A DNA stretch of 64,000 bases from Hallerella porci (GCF_003148885.1 NZ_QGHD01000004.1:1-64000), one strand, 5' to 3'; counted from the first letter of the stretch, positions 26,416-34,818 are shown. The notes: a model not told the origin generated them from the letters alone. Made by a program: numbers and translations.

Positions 26416-27339
26416 TTAAGCCTTGAGAGCCTGAACCGCTTCCACCGATTCCACGGCGGTAAACTTCACCGAGCGGTCAATTTTACGTTGCAAGCCCGAA
26501 AGCACATGACCAACGCCCACTTCAACGCCCGAAGTCATGCCGAGTTCTTTTTGCGCGTAAAGCATTGACTGACTCCAGCGAACCGGACTCACCAACTGAC
26601 GCACAAGCAAATCCTTGATTTCATTGCAATCGGTTACTTCTTTTGCAGTCACATTCGCAATGAGCGGCTTTTGCAAATTGTGGAATTCTGTTTTGGCAAT
26701 CGCTTCGGCAAGTCCCGGCTGCGCACTTTGAATTAACGGGCTGTGGAATGCACCGGACACGGCGAGAGGCACAGCCTTCACGCCTGCAGCAGCACAATTT
26801 TCAACGAGTTTCTTCACCGCAGCGACTTCGCCCGAGACGACGATTTGGCCAGGGCAATTATAGTTTGCCGGCACCACAATGCCTGCGCTCTTTGCTTCGT
26901 CGCAAAGTTCTTGCACTTTCTGATCGTCCACGCCGATTACCGCAGCCATCGAGCCCGGATTTTTCACACCGGCTTCTGCCATCAGAGTGCCGCGGATACG
27001 GACGAGTTTCAAACCATCTTCAAAAGAGAATCCGCCAGCAGCGCAAATTGCGGAATATTCGCCGAGAGAATGTCCAGCAACCATATCAAATGCAATGCCT
27101 TCGGCTTTTAATACTTCGAGAACCATCATCGAAGAAACGAACAAAGCCGGCTGCGTATTCGCAGTGACTTTCAATTCGTCTTCAGTACCTTCGAACATCA
27201 CTTTCGAGAGCGAGAATCCGAGAACGTCATCTGCTTTCTGCAAAAGTTCCTTTGCCGGAGCGAAGGATTCCGAAAGAGCCTTGCCCATGCCCACATACTG
27301 AGCACCTTGACCGGGAAAAACAAAAATGGTCTTAGACAT
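26416..27339 (-). CDS. fabD: Malonyl CoA-acyl carrier protein transacylase
   Basis: A 307-residue enzyme that moves malonyl groups from CoA to ACP to supply chain elongation. The oxyanion loop FVFPGQGAQYVGMG lies at 6-19, the catalytic Ser is residue 91 in AGHSLGEYSA, and the second catalytic His lies in VSGAFHSPLIQ. TTGGAG precedes the ATG. It is nine bases from fabG. The 170 bases upstream, toward plsX, hold no fabH, which usually occupies this place. Confidence 0.97.
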   Translation of the reverse strand: MSKTIFVFPGQGAQYVGMGKALSESFAPAKELLQKADDVLGFSLSKVMFEGTEDELKVTANTQPALFVSSMMVLEVLKAEGIAFDMVAGHSLGEYSAICAAGGFSFEDGLKLVRIRGTLMAEAGVKNPGSMAAVIGVDDQKVQELCDEAKSAGIVVPANYNCPGQIVVSGEVAAVKKLVENCAAAGVKAVPLAVSGAFHSPLIQSAQPGLAEAIAKTEFHNLQKPLIANVTAKEVTDCNEIKDLLVRQLVSPVRWSQSMLYAQKELGMTSGVEVGVGHVLSGLQRKIDRSVKFTAVESVEAVQALKA

Positions 27340-27509
27340 AGTTTACTCCAAGATAAATTAAAATTCGCCGAAACAGATACCCCAAGAAGAATAAAAAATC
27401 GCCCGAAAATGCGAGAATTCGGACGAGATTCTAAACTTTCGTTCAATAAATTTTACATTCCATCCCTGCACCGGAGCGTATGCAGCAGTCAAGGACGGAA
27501 TTTTCATCA

Positions 27510-28478
27510 TTAAGCTTCGATACCTGCGAGCTTCTGTCCCACTTTTTCGGGGACTTGGTTAGCAGCAAATGTATATGCCACCTTAATCGCTTGTTCGATA
27601 GCCTTTTCATCGGAACGGCCATGAGCAATAATGCCCGTGCCCTTGAGTCCGAGAAGCAATGCACCGCCGGCATTGCGGTAATCAAATGCTTCGTTAAACT
27701 TTTTGCCCGCTTCGGAATCAATTTTTCCGAACATTTTGTTGTGCAATTCGTAGAAGCCTTCGTACATCTTGAGCACGACATTGCCGACAAAGCCCGAGCA
27801 AACAATCACATCGGCTTTACCGAGAACGACATCGCGACCTTCAATGTTTCCGATGAAGTTCACCGGAGCATTTTTCAAAAGCTGATGCGCTTCTTGAACG
27901 GCTGCAGGGCCTTTCTTTTCTTCTTCGCCCATATTCAAAAGTCCGACTTTCGGATTTTGAATGCCCAAATGGCATTCGGCAAAGACAGAACCCGCGAGAG
28001 CAAAATCGCGGAGAACCACCGGCTTTTCGTCTACGTTTGCACCAGCATCCACCAAGATGCTTTGACCTGCTGCGGTCGGGAGAATGCAACCGATAGGCGG
28101 ACGAGCAAAGTTTTCACTCGTACGGCCGAGGAGCATCAAGCACGATGCCATCATCGCACCCGAGTTGCCTGCGGAAACACTTGCTTGGACGAGGCCTTTC
28201 TTTTGAAGGGCAACGCACATCACCAAACCGGACTTCTGCTTTTTGCGGAGAACTTCGGTCGGATGTTCGTCCATCGCAACGAGTTCAGGAGCGTCCACCA
28301 CCTGAATCAGCTTGCCTTCGTAACCGAACTGCTTGAGTTTTGCTTTAACTTCGGCCTCTGGACCGCATAAAACAACTGCAAACTTACCTTCGGAACTATT
28401 GACTGCGTTAATCGCACCCTGGACAACAACGTCCGGAGCGTAATCACCGCCAAAAGCATCTAATGCAATGCTGATCAT
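27510..28478 (-). CDS. plsX: Phosphate acyltransferase PlsX
   Basis: A peripheral membrane enzyme (322 residues) that forms acyl-phosphate from acyl-ACP for phosphatidic acid synthesis. The family start IALDAFGGDYAPDVVVQGA is evident, followed by VSAGNSGAMMASCLMLLGR and the C-terminal half with VCSGFVGNVVLKMYEG and GGALLLGLKGTGIIAHG. It lies between rpmF and fabD, the classical arrangement. AGGAG is 12 bases upstream of the ATG. Confidence 0.97.
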   Translation of the reverse strand: MISIALDAFGGDYAPDVVVQGAINAVNSSEGKFAVVLCGPEAEVKAKLKQFGYEGKLIQVVDAPELVAMDEHPTEVLRKKQKSGLVMCVALQKKGLVQASVSAGNSGAMMASCLMLLGRTSENFARPPIGCILPTAAGQSILVDAGANVDEKPVVLRDFALAGSVFAECHLGIQNPKVGLLNMGEEEKKGPAAVQEAHQLLKNAPVNFIGNIEGRDVVLGKADVIVCSGFVGNVVLKMYEGFYELHNKMFGKIDSEAGKKFNEAFDYRNAGGALLLGLKGTGIIAHGRSDEKAIEQAIKVAYTFAANQVPEKVGQKLAGIEA

Positions 28479-28505
28479 AGTGTGTAAACTCCTATAGAAG
28501 AGAAA

Positions 28506-28688
28506 TTAGGCTTCCTGAATGTGAACGACTTCTACGCCATTGTAGTAGCCGCAAACCGGGCACACGCGGTGCGGACGCTTTGCAGAACCGCAATGATCGC
28601 AAGTAGCCATCGCCGGAGCTTCGAGCTTCCAGTGCGTACGGCGTTTGTCACGACGAGCAGTAGAGGTTTTTCTTTTTGGTACGGCCAT
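28506..28688 (-). CDS. rpmF: 50S ribosomal protein L32
   Basis: A 60-residue ribosomal protein beginning [17 protein letters not shown], with the zinc-ribbon pairs CDHC (30-33) and CPVC (43-46), so this is the zinc-containing form. TAGGAG is seven bases before the ATG. It sits between the DUF177 gene and plsX, an order conserved across many phyla. Confidence 0.97.
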   Translation of the reverse strand: MAVPKRKTSTARRDKRRTHWKLEAPAMATCDHCGSAKRPHRVCPVCGYYNGVEVVHIQEA

Positions 28689-28723
28689 TTTGAACTCCTA
28701 ATCGTTCGGCTCAAATTCTAGGT

Positions 28724-29248
28724 TCATCCGTTCGGATGTTCCATTTTGTCCTTGAGCGCTTTCAATTTTTCCCAACGAGGATCTTCTTTGGGGTCTTCTG
28801 ACTTTTCGCCGATTTCCCAAACGAAATCCTTGTCCGGATCATCCTTGACCGGATGAAGAGGCTCCTGGAGAATCACCAGTTGCCGAATGCATTCGGTCAC
28901 ATCCACGTGGTCCTGGACCTGCGGAACCTTAAAACCAAAAGTTTCATCGTCCGAGTCGTCCATTTCCTGCTCTGCAAGACCGGGGGAAAGTTCCACCCAA
29001 AAACTGATCGGCGTTTCAAAGGAATGGTCGAACAGTTCTAGCGTGCGAGAGCATTCTAAAACCTGCACCCCGAAAAGAGTTCCCGTAAGAAGCCACTTGT
29101 TTGAATCTTCGGCGACGACCGAGAGATCCAGTTGAAGCGGTTCCTTGATCCGGAGTTCTTCAAAAACGTTCGCGTCGGATTCGTCCTTCGCGAAATTCAT
29201 CTGCAACTGACCGTCGCAAGAGGCAATTTTTGAAAGTTCTATTTTCAA
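28724..29248 (-). CDS. DUF177 (YceD) family protein
   Basis: The 174-residue acidic protein precedes rpmF and has the DUF177 pattern: strands with ELRIKEPLQLDLSVVAED, LECSRTLELFDHSFETPI with the Cys-Ser-Arg characteristic of the family, and a C-terminal DVTECIRQLVILQEPLHPV ending before DPRWEKLKALKD. In other bacteria the homologue is linked to 23S rRNA/ribosome assembly. The reading frame starts at TTG (29248), only about three bases after the expected transcript start of the promoter at 29258-29286. The first internal ATG (29200) has no ribosome site. The start is therefore uncertain. Confidence 0.88.
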   Translation of the reverse strand: MKIELSKIASCDGQLQMNFAKDESDANVFEELRIKEPLQLDLSVVAEDSNKWLLTGTLFGVQVLECSRTLELFDHSFETPISFWVELSPGLAEQEMDDSDDETFGFKVPQVQDHVDVTECIRQLVILQEPLHPVKDDPDKDFVWEIGEKSEDPKEDPRWEKLKALKDKMEHPNG

Positions 29249-29257
29249 GGCTACGCA

Positions 29258-29286
29258 AATATACTAGAAAAAAATCATTCAGTCAA
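29258..29286 (-). promoter_or_regulatory. Sigma70-type promoter of the DUF177-rpmF-plsX-fab operon
   Basis: On the minus strand TTGACT (29286-29281) and TATATT (29263-29258) are separated by exactly 17 bases. The expected transcript start, near 29251, lies only a few bases before the TTG start codon at 29248. Confidence 0.7.
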
Positions 29287-29307
29287 TAATTGTTGCGGTA
29301 AATCGCT

Positions 29308-30663
29308 TCATTTTTCCGCTTTTGTGCCGTTTTTTGGCAATGTCGGCGGGGTATAAGTGAAGTTTTGCTGCTTTAAGACGGCACCTTCGGGAAGGTTTAC
29401 GCCGTTTACACCGCGCACATAATCTTCTAATTCGAATTGACCCGCCCGCAAATTGCGCACGACAATTTCATCGCCTGAATAGAAAATCAAATCTTGAACT
29501 CCCGAAGGCAAACCCGAAAGTTCGACGCGGTCGCAAGAGCTAACCGTTTTGAAATGACTTGTTCCGCGGATTCCTACGCGGATGCTGTAAGCCCAACAAA
29601 GCGTATCTTGGCGCGCAGAAATAGGATCGTTTACAACCAAGAAAGCCGACCCGCTGAGACCAGACGCCGCTGTTAATGCAATGGATTTGACAGAAATCGT
29701 ATCCGAAGCCGCTTCGAGAGTTGCTTTCGCAATGTATTCCGAGACGCCGGCGAGCGGTTTTCCTAAAGAATCTTTTCCGTTAAATTCTACGCGGAAGCTA
29801 TCTTCTACCGCTTCCCACGCGGGAGCGAGCACTTGCCAATTTCCATTGGAATCGGTTACCGCTTGCGTGACAAAAGCTGACGAGTCCGCGCCAAAGCCGT
29901 AAAGATCGGTGACCACATGCACAGCAACCCCTTTCAGCGGTTTATCCAAATAGGTGACTGTTCCGCGGAGAATTTTTTCTTTTTTGTATCCTTCGCGGGT
30001 GGCATTCCAACGGAGATTTCCGACTTCTAATGTATCGCCGGCGGCAAGAGAAACTTGTAAACGGCGGTAAATTGTCGAATCGCTGTAACCCTTTTCGCGC
30101 AATTTCGAAACCACACCAGAATCGGCCGGGAGAATTGTTAACGTGTAATCGCCTTCGGGAGTAATGAGCGCAAACGAATCCGGCGCAAAGACATCGGCAA
30201 AGAATGTCGTCGATTCTAAGAAAGCGAAGAAATGCGATCCGGCAAGATTTGAAGCCGAGCCCGCATATTCTAATTGTCCGCGCAGAACGGCGACTTGTTC
30301 CAATTTGACATTTAAAGTGCCCGCATCTTTTGCGGTAATACCGCGGAGAATTTGAGCTTGCGATAAAGTCGAATCGCTATTCCGATAACGGAATTCCATA
30401 TTCACGGTATCGGCTAAGGTAGAATCAAATACGAAACTGCCGAGCGAATCCGTCTGCGTTTCGAGGTAAACTGCCGGCGACACTTTGTGTGCGCTCACAA
30501 CTTGGCGCACGAGAACGCCGTTTGCCGAAGAGCCGTCCGAAAGATGTACAACGCCTGCAATCGTATTTTCGGTATCGGTCGCCGTTCCTGCCACTTGATT
30601 TTCGGAACATGCCCAAAAGAAGACGCCAAGGAGCAGCGCGAGAATTCTCACATTAAGTTTCAT
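29308..30663 (-). CDS. Lipoprotein with carboxypeptidase-regulatory-like domains
   Basis: From the ATG at 30663 (AGGAG upstream) the product has 451 residues, with a lipoprotein signal (ILALLLGVFFWACSE, Cys about 19). It then shows repeated beta-sandwich modules of the CarboxypepD_reg/CNA-B kind: NTIAGVVHLSDGSSANGVLV near 30-50, TQTDSLGSFVFDST, and a second set near 245 (LRGTVTYLDKPLKGVAVHVV, TDSNGNWQV). These form rigid stalks or binding modules on the cell surface. The gene overlaps the TIGR02147 gene by 11 bases and is translated from the same transcript. The ligand is unknown. Confidence 0.8.
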   Translation of the reverse strand: MKLNVRILALLLGVFFWACSENQVAGTATDTENTIAGVVHLSDGSSANGVLVRQVVSAHKVSPAVYLETQTDSLGSFVFDSTLADTVNMEFRYRNSDSTLSQAQILRGITAKDAGTLNVKLEQVAVLRGQLEYAGSASNLAGSHFFAFLESTTFFADVFAPDSFALITPEGDYTLTILPADSGVVSKLREKGYSDSTIYRRLQVSLAAGDTLEVGNLRWNATREGYKKEKILRGTVTYLDKPLKGVAVHVVTDLYGFGADSSAFVTQAVTDSNGNWQVLAPAWEAVEDSFRVEFNGKDSLGKPLAGVSEYIAKATLEAASDTISVKSIALTAASGLSGSAFLVVNDPISARQDTLCWAYSIRVGIRGTSHFKTVSSCDRVELSGLPSGVQDLIFYSGDEIVVRNLRAGQFELEDYVRGVNGVNLPEGAVLKQQNFTYTPPTLPKNGTKAEK

Positions 30664-31519
30664 CGGATTCTCCTTGTGCAGGTTGAGTTGCCGATGACTC
30701 CGAAAGATCCAATTCTTTCGAAAGCGGGAAGAATTGAACATTCAATTCGTAAATCATCGATTCATGGTCGTCGGATCGAACGATATCGACAACCTCTTTA
30801 CGAAAACTATCAATTTTATGGATAATGCGTTCTAGTCCTTGCGCAGAAACACTCATCGTCGTGCACGAAACATTGCGACGTTCTGTGCTGTAATTATCCA
30901 CGGACGCTTTTCCCAAGTCCATCATTTTCTTTTGGAAGTCGTGGACGATAAACGGCGGAATTTCGCGGCCGCTCGTAATCGTCTTATTGACCGAACGCCA
31001 AAAACCGTTTTCTTTTTCGATGAGTCCGAGATTGGCGAGAAGCTTTATCGCTTGCTTTGCCTGCGGCACCGTAATCCGCGGATTGAGGAAAAGCGCCAAA
31101 TCTTGATAATTATCCGAAATATTCAAAACCGAAAGCGCTTCGCGCACGGCGACGTTATACCAATCTTTGTAATACTCGACTTGCTGCCGAGAAAGAGCCT
31201 TCGGCGTCCGCGGAAGAAGAGCGGACATTTGTTCAAAAATTGCCTGCTTGGATTCGGGAGTTTCTGCGTGGGTAAAGTCCACCATCAAACTGAAATAGCG
31301 GCCTTCTTTTTCGGAAAGTCCGAGCGCATGGATAAACTTTGGCACCATCTGCGGCGTAAGCGACTTGCGCCCTTTCACCAAATCCAAGTAAAAACCACTC
31401 GATGTGTAGCCCGCTTTCTTCGCAAAAGCACGATAAGAAAAATAACGCTGCACCGATTTGCGGTATTCGTAATAATCCTGCAAATATTTTCGGTAGTTGT
31501 AATAGGCGAACACATTCAT
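30653..31519 (-). CDS. TIGR02147 family protein
   Basis: The 288-residue product starts MNVFAYYNYRKYLQDYYE and continues SYRAFAKKAGYTSSGFYLDL and GRKSLTPQMVPKFIHALGL. This looks like a helix-turn-helix of the Cro/XRE kind and is the hallmark of TIGR02147, a family described from Fibrobacter succinogenes paralogues. A second helical part (AKQAIKLLANLGLIEKENG) resembles a winged helix. I infer a transcriptional regulator paired with the downstream surface lipoprotein. Three GTGTTCMC-type sites upstream may be its operators. The family identity is fairly sure; the regulatory role is inference. Confidence 0.82.
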   Translation of the reverse strand: MNVFAYYNYRKYLQDYYEYRKSVQRYFSYRAFAKKAGYTSSGFYLDLVKGRKSLTPQMVPKFIHALGLSEKEGRYFSLMVDFTHAETPESKQAIFEQMSALLPRTPKALSRQQVEYYKDWYNVAVREALSVLNISDNYQDLALFLNPRITVPQAKQAIKLLANLGLIEKENGFWRSVNKTITSGREIPPFIVHDFQKKMMDLGKASVDNYSTERRNVSCTTMSVSAQGLERIIHKIDSFRKEVVDIVRSDDHESMIYELNVQFFPLSKELDLSESSATQPAQGESDET

Positions 31520-31548
31520 AGTTCCTTAAAGATAGATTTTCCCATTTT

Positions 31549-31677
31549 TTTGGGAACACTTTTCCCGAAAATTTTTCAAGAAATTGCGAAATTTTTCAAA
31601 AAGAACAGTTTGTGAACACTTTTAGTCCTCTACCCTATACCACCCTCTCATTTTTTTGTCTATTTTTGTGAACACCC
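31549..31677 (-). promoter_or_regulatory. Three repeated GTGTTC(A/C)C sites upstream of the TIGR02147 gene
   Basis: On the plus strand the sites read TTTGGGAACACTTTT (31549-31563), TTTGTGAACACTTTT (31609-31623) and TTTGTGAACACCC (31665-31677). The spacing of about 60 and 56 bases is close to a whole number of helical turns. They lie 30-160 bases before the TIGR02147 start, as expected of operators for autoregulation. Confidence 0.45.
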
Positions 31678-31690
31678 AATCCCATCCCTA

Positions 31691-31727
31691 GAATCCCGTT
31701 TTCCTCTGAGAACGGGATTCTTTTTTT
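31691..31727 (+). terminator. Strong plus-strand terminator without an upstream gene
   Basis: GAATCCCGTT (31691-31700) and AACGGGATTC (31711-31720) form a perfect 10-bp stem with a 10-base loop, followed by eight T. There is no plus-strand gene upstream for more than 10 kb, so the transcript it ends is unknown. It precedes the gene at 31763. Confidence 0.85.
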
Positions 31728-31762
31728 GCTCAATTTTCCTTCCTAATTTCTAATTTTACTTC

Positions 31763-32521
31763 ATGCAATTTTTCAAGAAATTTCTTTTTAAGCTGCTTCG
31801 CTTTGCGGGGATTATCGCCATCGTTTATGCGAGTCTGGTTTTTTACCTCTTGCTTTCGGAACGGCGGCTCGCTTTTCCGCGGGCAGAGAGCGACACCGTT
31901 GCCGAGAAATTGCTCGAAAAAAATGCCGTGATTTGTCACGCGGACGATGCACTTTTACAAGGATGGATTTTAAACGATTCCCTTCCCGAAACGGTGCTGT
32001 ATTTTGCCGATGGCGGCGAAGACGCGGCGACATTTCTCAGCCACGCAAAAAAATTAAACGGATTCCGTTTTGTCGCTTTTAATTACCGCGGTTCCGCAGG
32101 AAGCGAAGGACGCCCCGCCGAAAAACATTACGCCGATGATATTTCGGCGATGATCGGTTGCGCAAACGCAGCAAATCCAATTTTCATCGGACACGGCACC
32201 GGTTCCATTGCTGCTTACAATGCCTTCGCCGACCGATTAGGAAAAGCCGCAATTCTCGTCGATCCCGCAGAAAGTTTTAACGCGACGCTTTCTTCGCGCT
32301 ACCGCATTTTCTTCCCCGCTTTTTTGGGACGGACAAAAGCCCGCATGAATTTTCACACGGATATTCCAGAAAAAGCAACCGTTATCACCGACGATCCGCG
32401 AAGACAAGAAACCGTCAAAAATTTACTCGCAAAAGAACCCGACAATTTCCGCGTTGTGCCGCGAGAAGGCGCTTCTTTGTTAGAAATTTTGCAGCGGGAA
32501 ATTTCTGCGATTCATCCGTAA
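31763..32521 (+). CDS. Membrane-anchored alpha/beta hydrolase-fold protein lacking the nucleophile Ser
   Basis: The 252-residue protein has an N-terminal membrane anchor (FAGIIAIVYASLVFYLLL, about 15-32) and an alpha/beta hydrolase fold: VLYFADGGEDAATFLSH, then FVAFNYRGSAGSEGRP (the oxyanion region with the typical NYRG-S-G pattern) and the nucleophile elbow FIGHGTGSIAAY. In active members the elbow is GxSxG; here the Ser position is Gly (GHGTG). It may be a non-catalytic member, or it may use a shifted residue. It follows the orphan terminator and is the first of three plus-strand genes. The fold call is good; the function is unknown. Confidence 0.78.
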   Translation: MQFFKKFLFKLLRFAGIIAIVYASLVFYLLLSERRLAFPRAESDTVAEKLLEKNAVICHADDALLQGWILNDSLPETVLYFADGGEDAATFLSHAKKLNGFRFVAFNYRGSAGSEGRPAEKHYADDISAMIGCANAANPIFIGHGTGSIAAYNAFADRLGKAAILVDPAESFNATLSSRYRIFFPAFLGRTKARMNFHTDIPEKATVITDDPRRQETVKNLLAKEPDNFRVVPREGASLLEILQREISAIHP

Positions 32522-32604
32522 AATTCGCACAAATTAACGGTGAAACTTGTCTGCATTCTCGGATTTTACTAAATTAAAATTAAAATAATCTTGAGGTTTT
32601 TTAT

Positions 32605-33246
32605 ATGGAAAACATCAAAGCAAGAATGGACATCCGCGGATTTCTCCGCTTTTCCAAAGAACTCATCGAAAAATTTGATTTGAAAAATAAGCCGTACGCC
32701 AATGTCATGATCGATAAAATCGGCAGCCGCATAGCAATTATTCCCACGAAAAAATTACAGACAACTTCATTCCGCTTTTTGGAATCCAATGGCGCAATTC
32801 TTCTCTATTTACGCGGTGCGATGAACGCTGTAGAAATTCCCGTCGTTTCGGGCGATATCGCTTTAACCTTCGACGGAAACGAACTCGTTCTGCAAAAAAA
32901 AGGAATGCGGAAAACGGGCGATTGGACAGTTTTCGCTTGCCGCAATTCTGCGGGACTTCCGATGGTTTCTATCGATCCGCGCGGCACAATGATTCTCGAC
33001 AAGCGCTGCATCGCTGCATTAAATACAGCGAAAAATTCGGCGATGACTCCCGATTACAACGCCAAAACAAAGACATTTAAATTTATCTTTGGAGAAAGCG
33101 GACTCGTTAACGTTCGCACCATTGAAAGTCACGCAAGCCTTTCGATGATGGGAACATTTCATTCCTTTGGCGTTTCTCTGCCCGAATCGCATGTGCGTTA
33201 CAGCGTGCAAATTTCCGGACAAGAAATGACACTTAAACTCGGGTAA
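32605..33246 (+). CDS. Hypothetical cytoplasmic protein
   Basis: A 213-residue protein without signal peptide or membrane segment. It begins MENIKARMDIRGFLRF and is mixed alpha/beta with two similar-looking beta-rich halves (VMIDKIGSRIAIIPTKK and GLPMVSIDPRGTMILDKR). No family is recognised. The frame has normal codon use for the window and starts 83 bases after the hydrolase-fold gene. The next gene starts three bases after its stop, which supports a real transcription unit. Confidence 0.7.
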   Translation: MENIKARMDIRGFLRFSKELIEKFDLKNKPYANVMIDKIGSRIAIIPTKKLQTTSFRFLESNGAILLYLRGAMNAVEIPVVSGDIALTFDGNELVLQKKGMRKTGDWTVFACRNSAGLPMVSIDPRGTMILDKRCIAALNTAKNSAMTPDYNAKTKTFKFIFGESGLVNVRTIESHASLSMMGTFHSFGVSLPESHVRYSVQISGQEMTLKLG

Positions 33247-33249
33247 TTT

Positions 33250-33666
33250 ATGATTGACGTTTTCAAAGTCTTTTACACGGTGCACTACAACTTCGGCGCA
33301 TTTTCGCTGTTGCTTTTGCTGCTCATCATTTTTCTTTTGACGAAGAAAAATTTCAAATGGAGTTTGATTTTCCTCGCCATCAATATCGCATTCAACATTT
33401 TCATTTGGCAGCGCACCGCAAATCGCGTCTGGGTCATCGACGACACTCCCGAACCGCAAAACGAATGGGACACGCCGTCGCCGGTCACTTACCGTTTTAG
33501 CGCGCCCGAACATTGGATTATCGAAAACGATAACGGCGAAAAAATGCACTGGTGCTGGGTTGAAGATTATACGGAAAAATTCCTCGGCTTTGACTTTGTC
33601 GATAAACTTTGGGGAACGAATAAAGCGAAGAAATTGCGCAACGCCTCCGAAGAACGCCTGAAATAA
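33250..33666 (+). CDS. Hypothetical membrane protein
   Basis: A 138-residue product with two adjacent hydrophobic segments (FSLLLLLLIIFLL about 18-30, and LIFLAINIAFNIFIW about 39-53) and a soluble C-terminal part of about 80 residues rich in Trp and acidic residues. No family is recognised. It is the last gene before the bidirectional hairpin at 33684-33713 and lies three bases after the preceding gene. Confidence 0.7.
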   Translation: MIDVFKVFYTVHYNFGAFSLLLLLLIIFLLTKKNFKWSLIFLAINIAFNIFIWQRTANRVWVIDDTPEPQNEWDTPSPVTYRFSAPEHWIIENDNGEKMHWCWVEDYTEKFLGFDFVDKLWGTNKAKKLRNASEERLK

Positions 33667-33683
33667 TTTTTGAAATCACAAAC

Positions 33684-33713
33684 GAAAAAAGCACCGCAAG
33701 CGGTGCTTTTTTT
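33684..33713. terminator. Bidirectional terminator
   Basis: GCACCGC and GCGGTGC (33691-33706) pair around a two-base loop, with A before and T after, so the hairpin has a T run in both directions. It serves the plus-strand gene ending at 33666 and the minus-strand lpxH ending at 33712. Confidence 0.88.
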
Positions 33714-34434
33714 ATGGCGTCAAAAGTTCGATTTTTCCATTTTCCAATTTCGCATAATGCAATGAGAAAAGCCATTGCCCCGTGGAGACGACCGTGCCCT
33801 CGGGCACTTGCCAAATTCCCGGAATATGATGATGCCCGTGCACGCAAATGTCGCAATGATTTTCGCGCATTTTTTTGGATGCCGCAGCGAGATATTCTTC
33901 GATTTGAATTTCTCGGGAAGCGCCCGCTTTGCGACTGTTCCTTCCGACAAATTGCGCAATATCCATTCCCAAATCCGGATGAATTTTTCGGAAGAGGAAC
34001 CGCGCCCATTTGGCATCGATGAGTTTTCGCGCGAGTCGGTAACCGCGGTCACTTTTCGGAATGCCGTCGCCGTGCATTAAATAAATGCGATGCCCTTGCG
34101 TTTCGAAGACAAACGAAGAATGCACTTGAACTCCGAGTTCTTTCGGAAAGAAATCGTCTAAGGCAAAATCGTGATTGCCGCGGATCAAATGCACGCTTAC
34201 GCCCGAATCCACTAAATCGCCGAGAATACGGTAAAGCGGGAAATGTTTCCGCGCTACATAATGCCGATATTCATACCAAAATTCAAACAAATCGCCGACA
34301 AAAAATACATGCGACGCTTTCCCTTTTAGCGCTTCTAAAAAACGCACCAGAGTTTCTTCGCGACTTTCAATCGCCCCCGGCGGATTCACGCCCAAATGCG
34401 CATCGGAGATAAAGTAAGCAGGAAAATTTTGCAT
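33712..34434 (-). CDS. lpxH: UDP-2,3-diacylglucosamine diphosphatase
   Basis: A calcineurin-like phosphoesterase of 240 residues that cleaves UDP-2,3-diacylglucosamine to lipid X in lipid A synthesis, at the inner face of the inner membrane. The metal motifs are in order: SDAHLG (10-15), VGDLFEFW, RGNHDFA, LMHGD and VHGHHHIPG. The GNHD and GHHH blocks and the middle helical insertion (RKLIDAKWARFLFRK) fit LpxH rather than a generic phosphoesterase. It is alone on this strand and ends at a bidirectional terminator. Other lipid A genes are not in the window. Confidence 0.88.
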   Translation of the reverse strand: MQNFPAYFISDAHLGVNPPGAIESREETLVRFLEALKGKASHVFFVGDLFEFWYEYRHYVARKHFPLYRILGDLVDSGVSVHLIRGNHDFALDDFFPKELGVQVHSSFVFETQGHRIYLMHGDGIPKSDRGYRLARKLIDAKWARFLFRKIHPDLGMDIAQFVGRNSRKAGASREIQIEEYLAAASKKMRENHCDICVHGHHHIPGIWQVPEGTVVSTGQWLFSLHYAKLENGKIELLTP

Positions 34435-34818
34435 AAACGAAATTTAATTAGGAATTAGGAGTTGCGTTCCGGAGAACCTAAAAACGGGCGTCGCTACCTT
34501 CTTCGGAGTGTCGGAGAACCTAGAGACGAGAGAAAATGAGGAATTAGTAATGAGGAATGAGGAATTTAGATAGTGGTCAGTGGTTAGTGGGCAGTGGCCA
34601 GAGGTTAAAAATTTGCAAAATATTATCTCCGAAGTTCCGATGAGCAAATTTTGCGGGTAAAATGTTATCGCCGGAGTTCCAACGGACAAATTTTGCAAAA
34701 ATTAGAAGTCTTCGCACGAAAACTTTTCAAATTAACCGCTAAAAAATTCGCACTTCCCTTGCGCGGCTTCGCCACGCCAAATTCTACATTTGTCATTCCT
34801 AATTTCTAACTTGTTGTC
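34435..34818. other. Repeat-rich intergenic region upstream of lpxH
   Basis: Nearly 380 bases without a gene. It holds simple degenerate repeats (GGAATTAG/GAGGAATTAG near 34450-34570), a GTGGTCAGTGGTTAGTGGGCAG run near 34573-34600, and two 42-bp units at 34617-34700. Copies of GGAGAACCTA appear twice near 34471 and 34515. Confidence 0.6.
34617..34700. repeat. Tandem duplication, 42-bp period, two units
   Basis: Units begin at 34617 (AAAATATTATCTCCGAAGTT) and 34659 (AAAATGTTATCGCCGGAGTT) and both end in CAAATTTTGC, with partial flanking copies. The period matches the other intergenic arrays of the window, but the sequence differs. Confidence 0.6.

Noticed and set aside
27340-27509. Hidden or degraded fabH between plsX and fabD
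   Set aside because: The gap is only 170 bases and shows no FabH motif in any frame.
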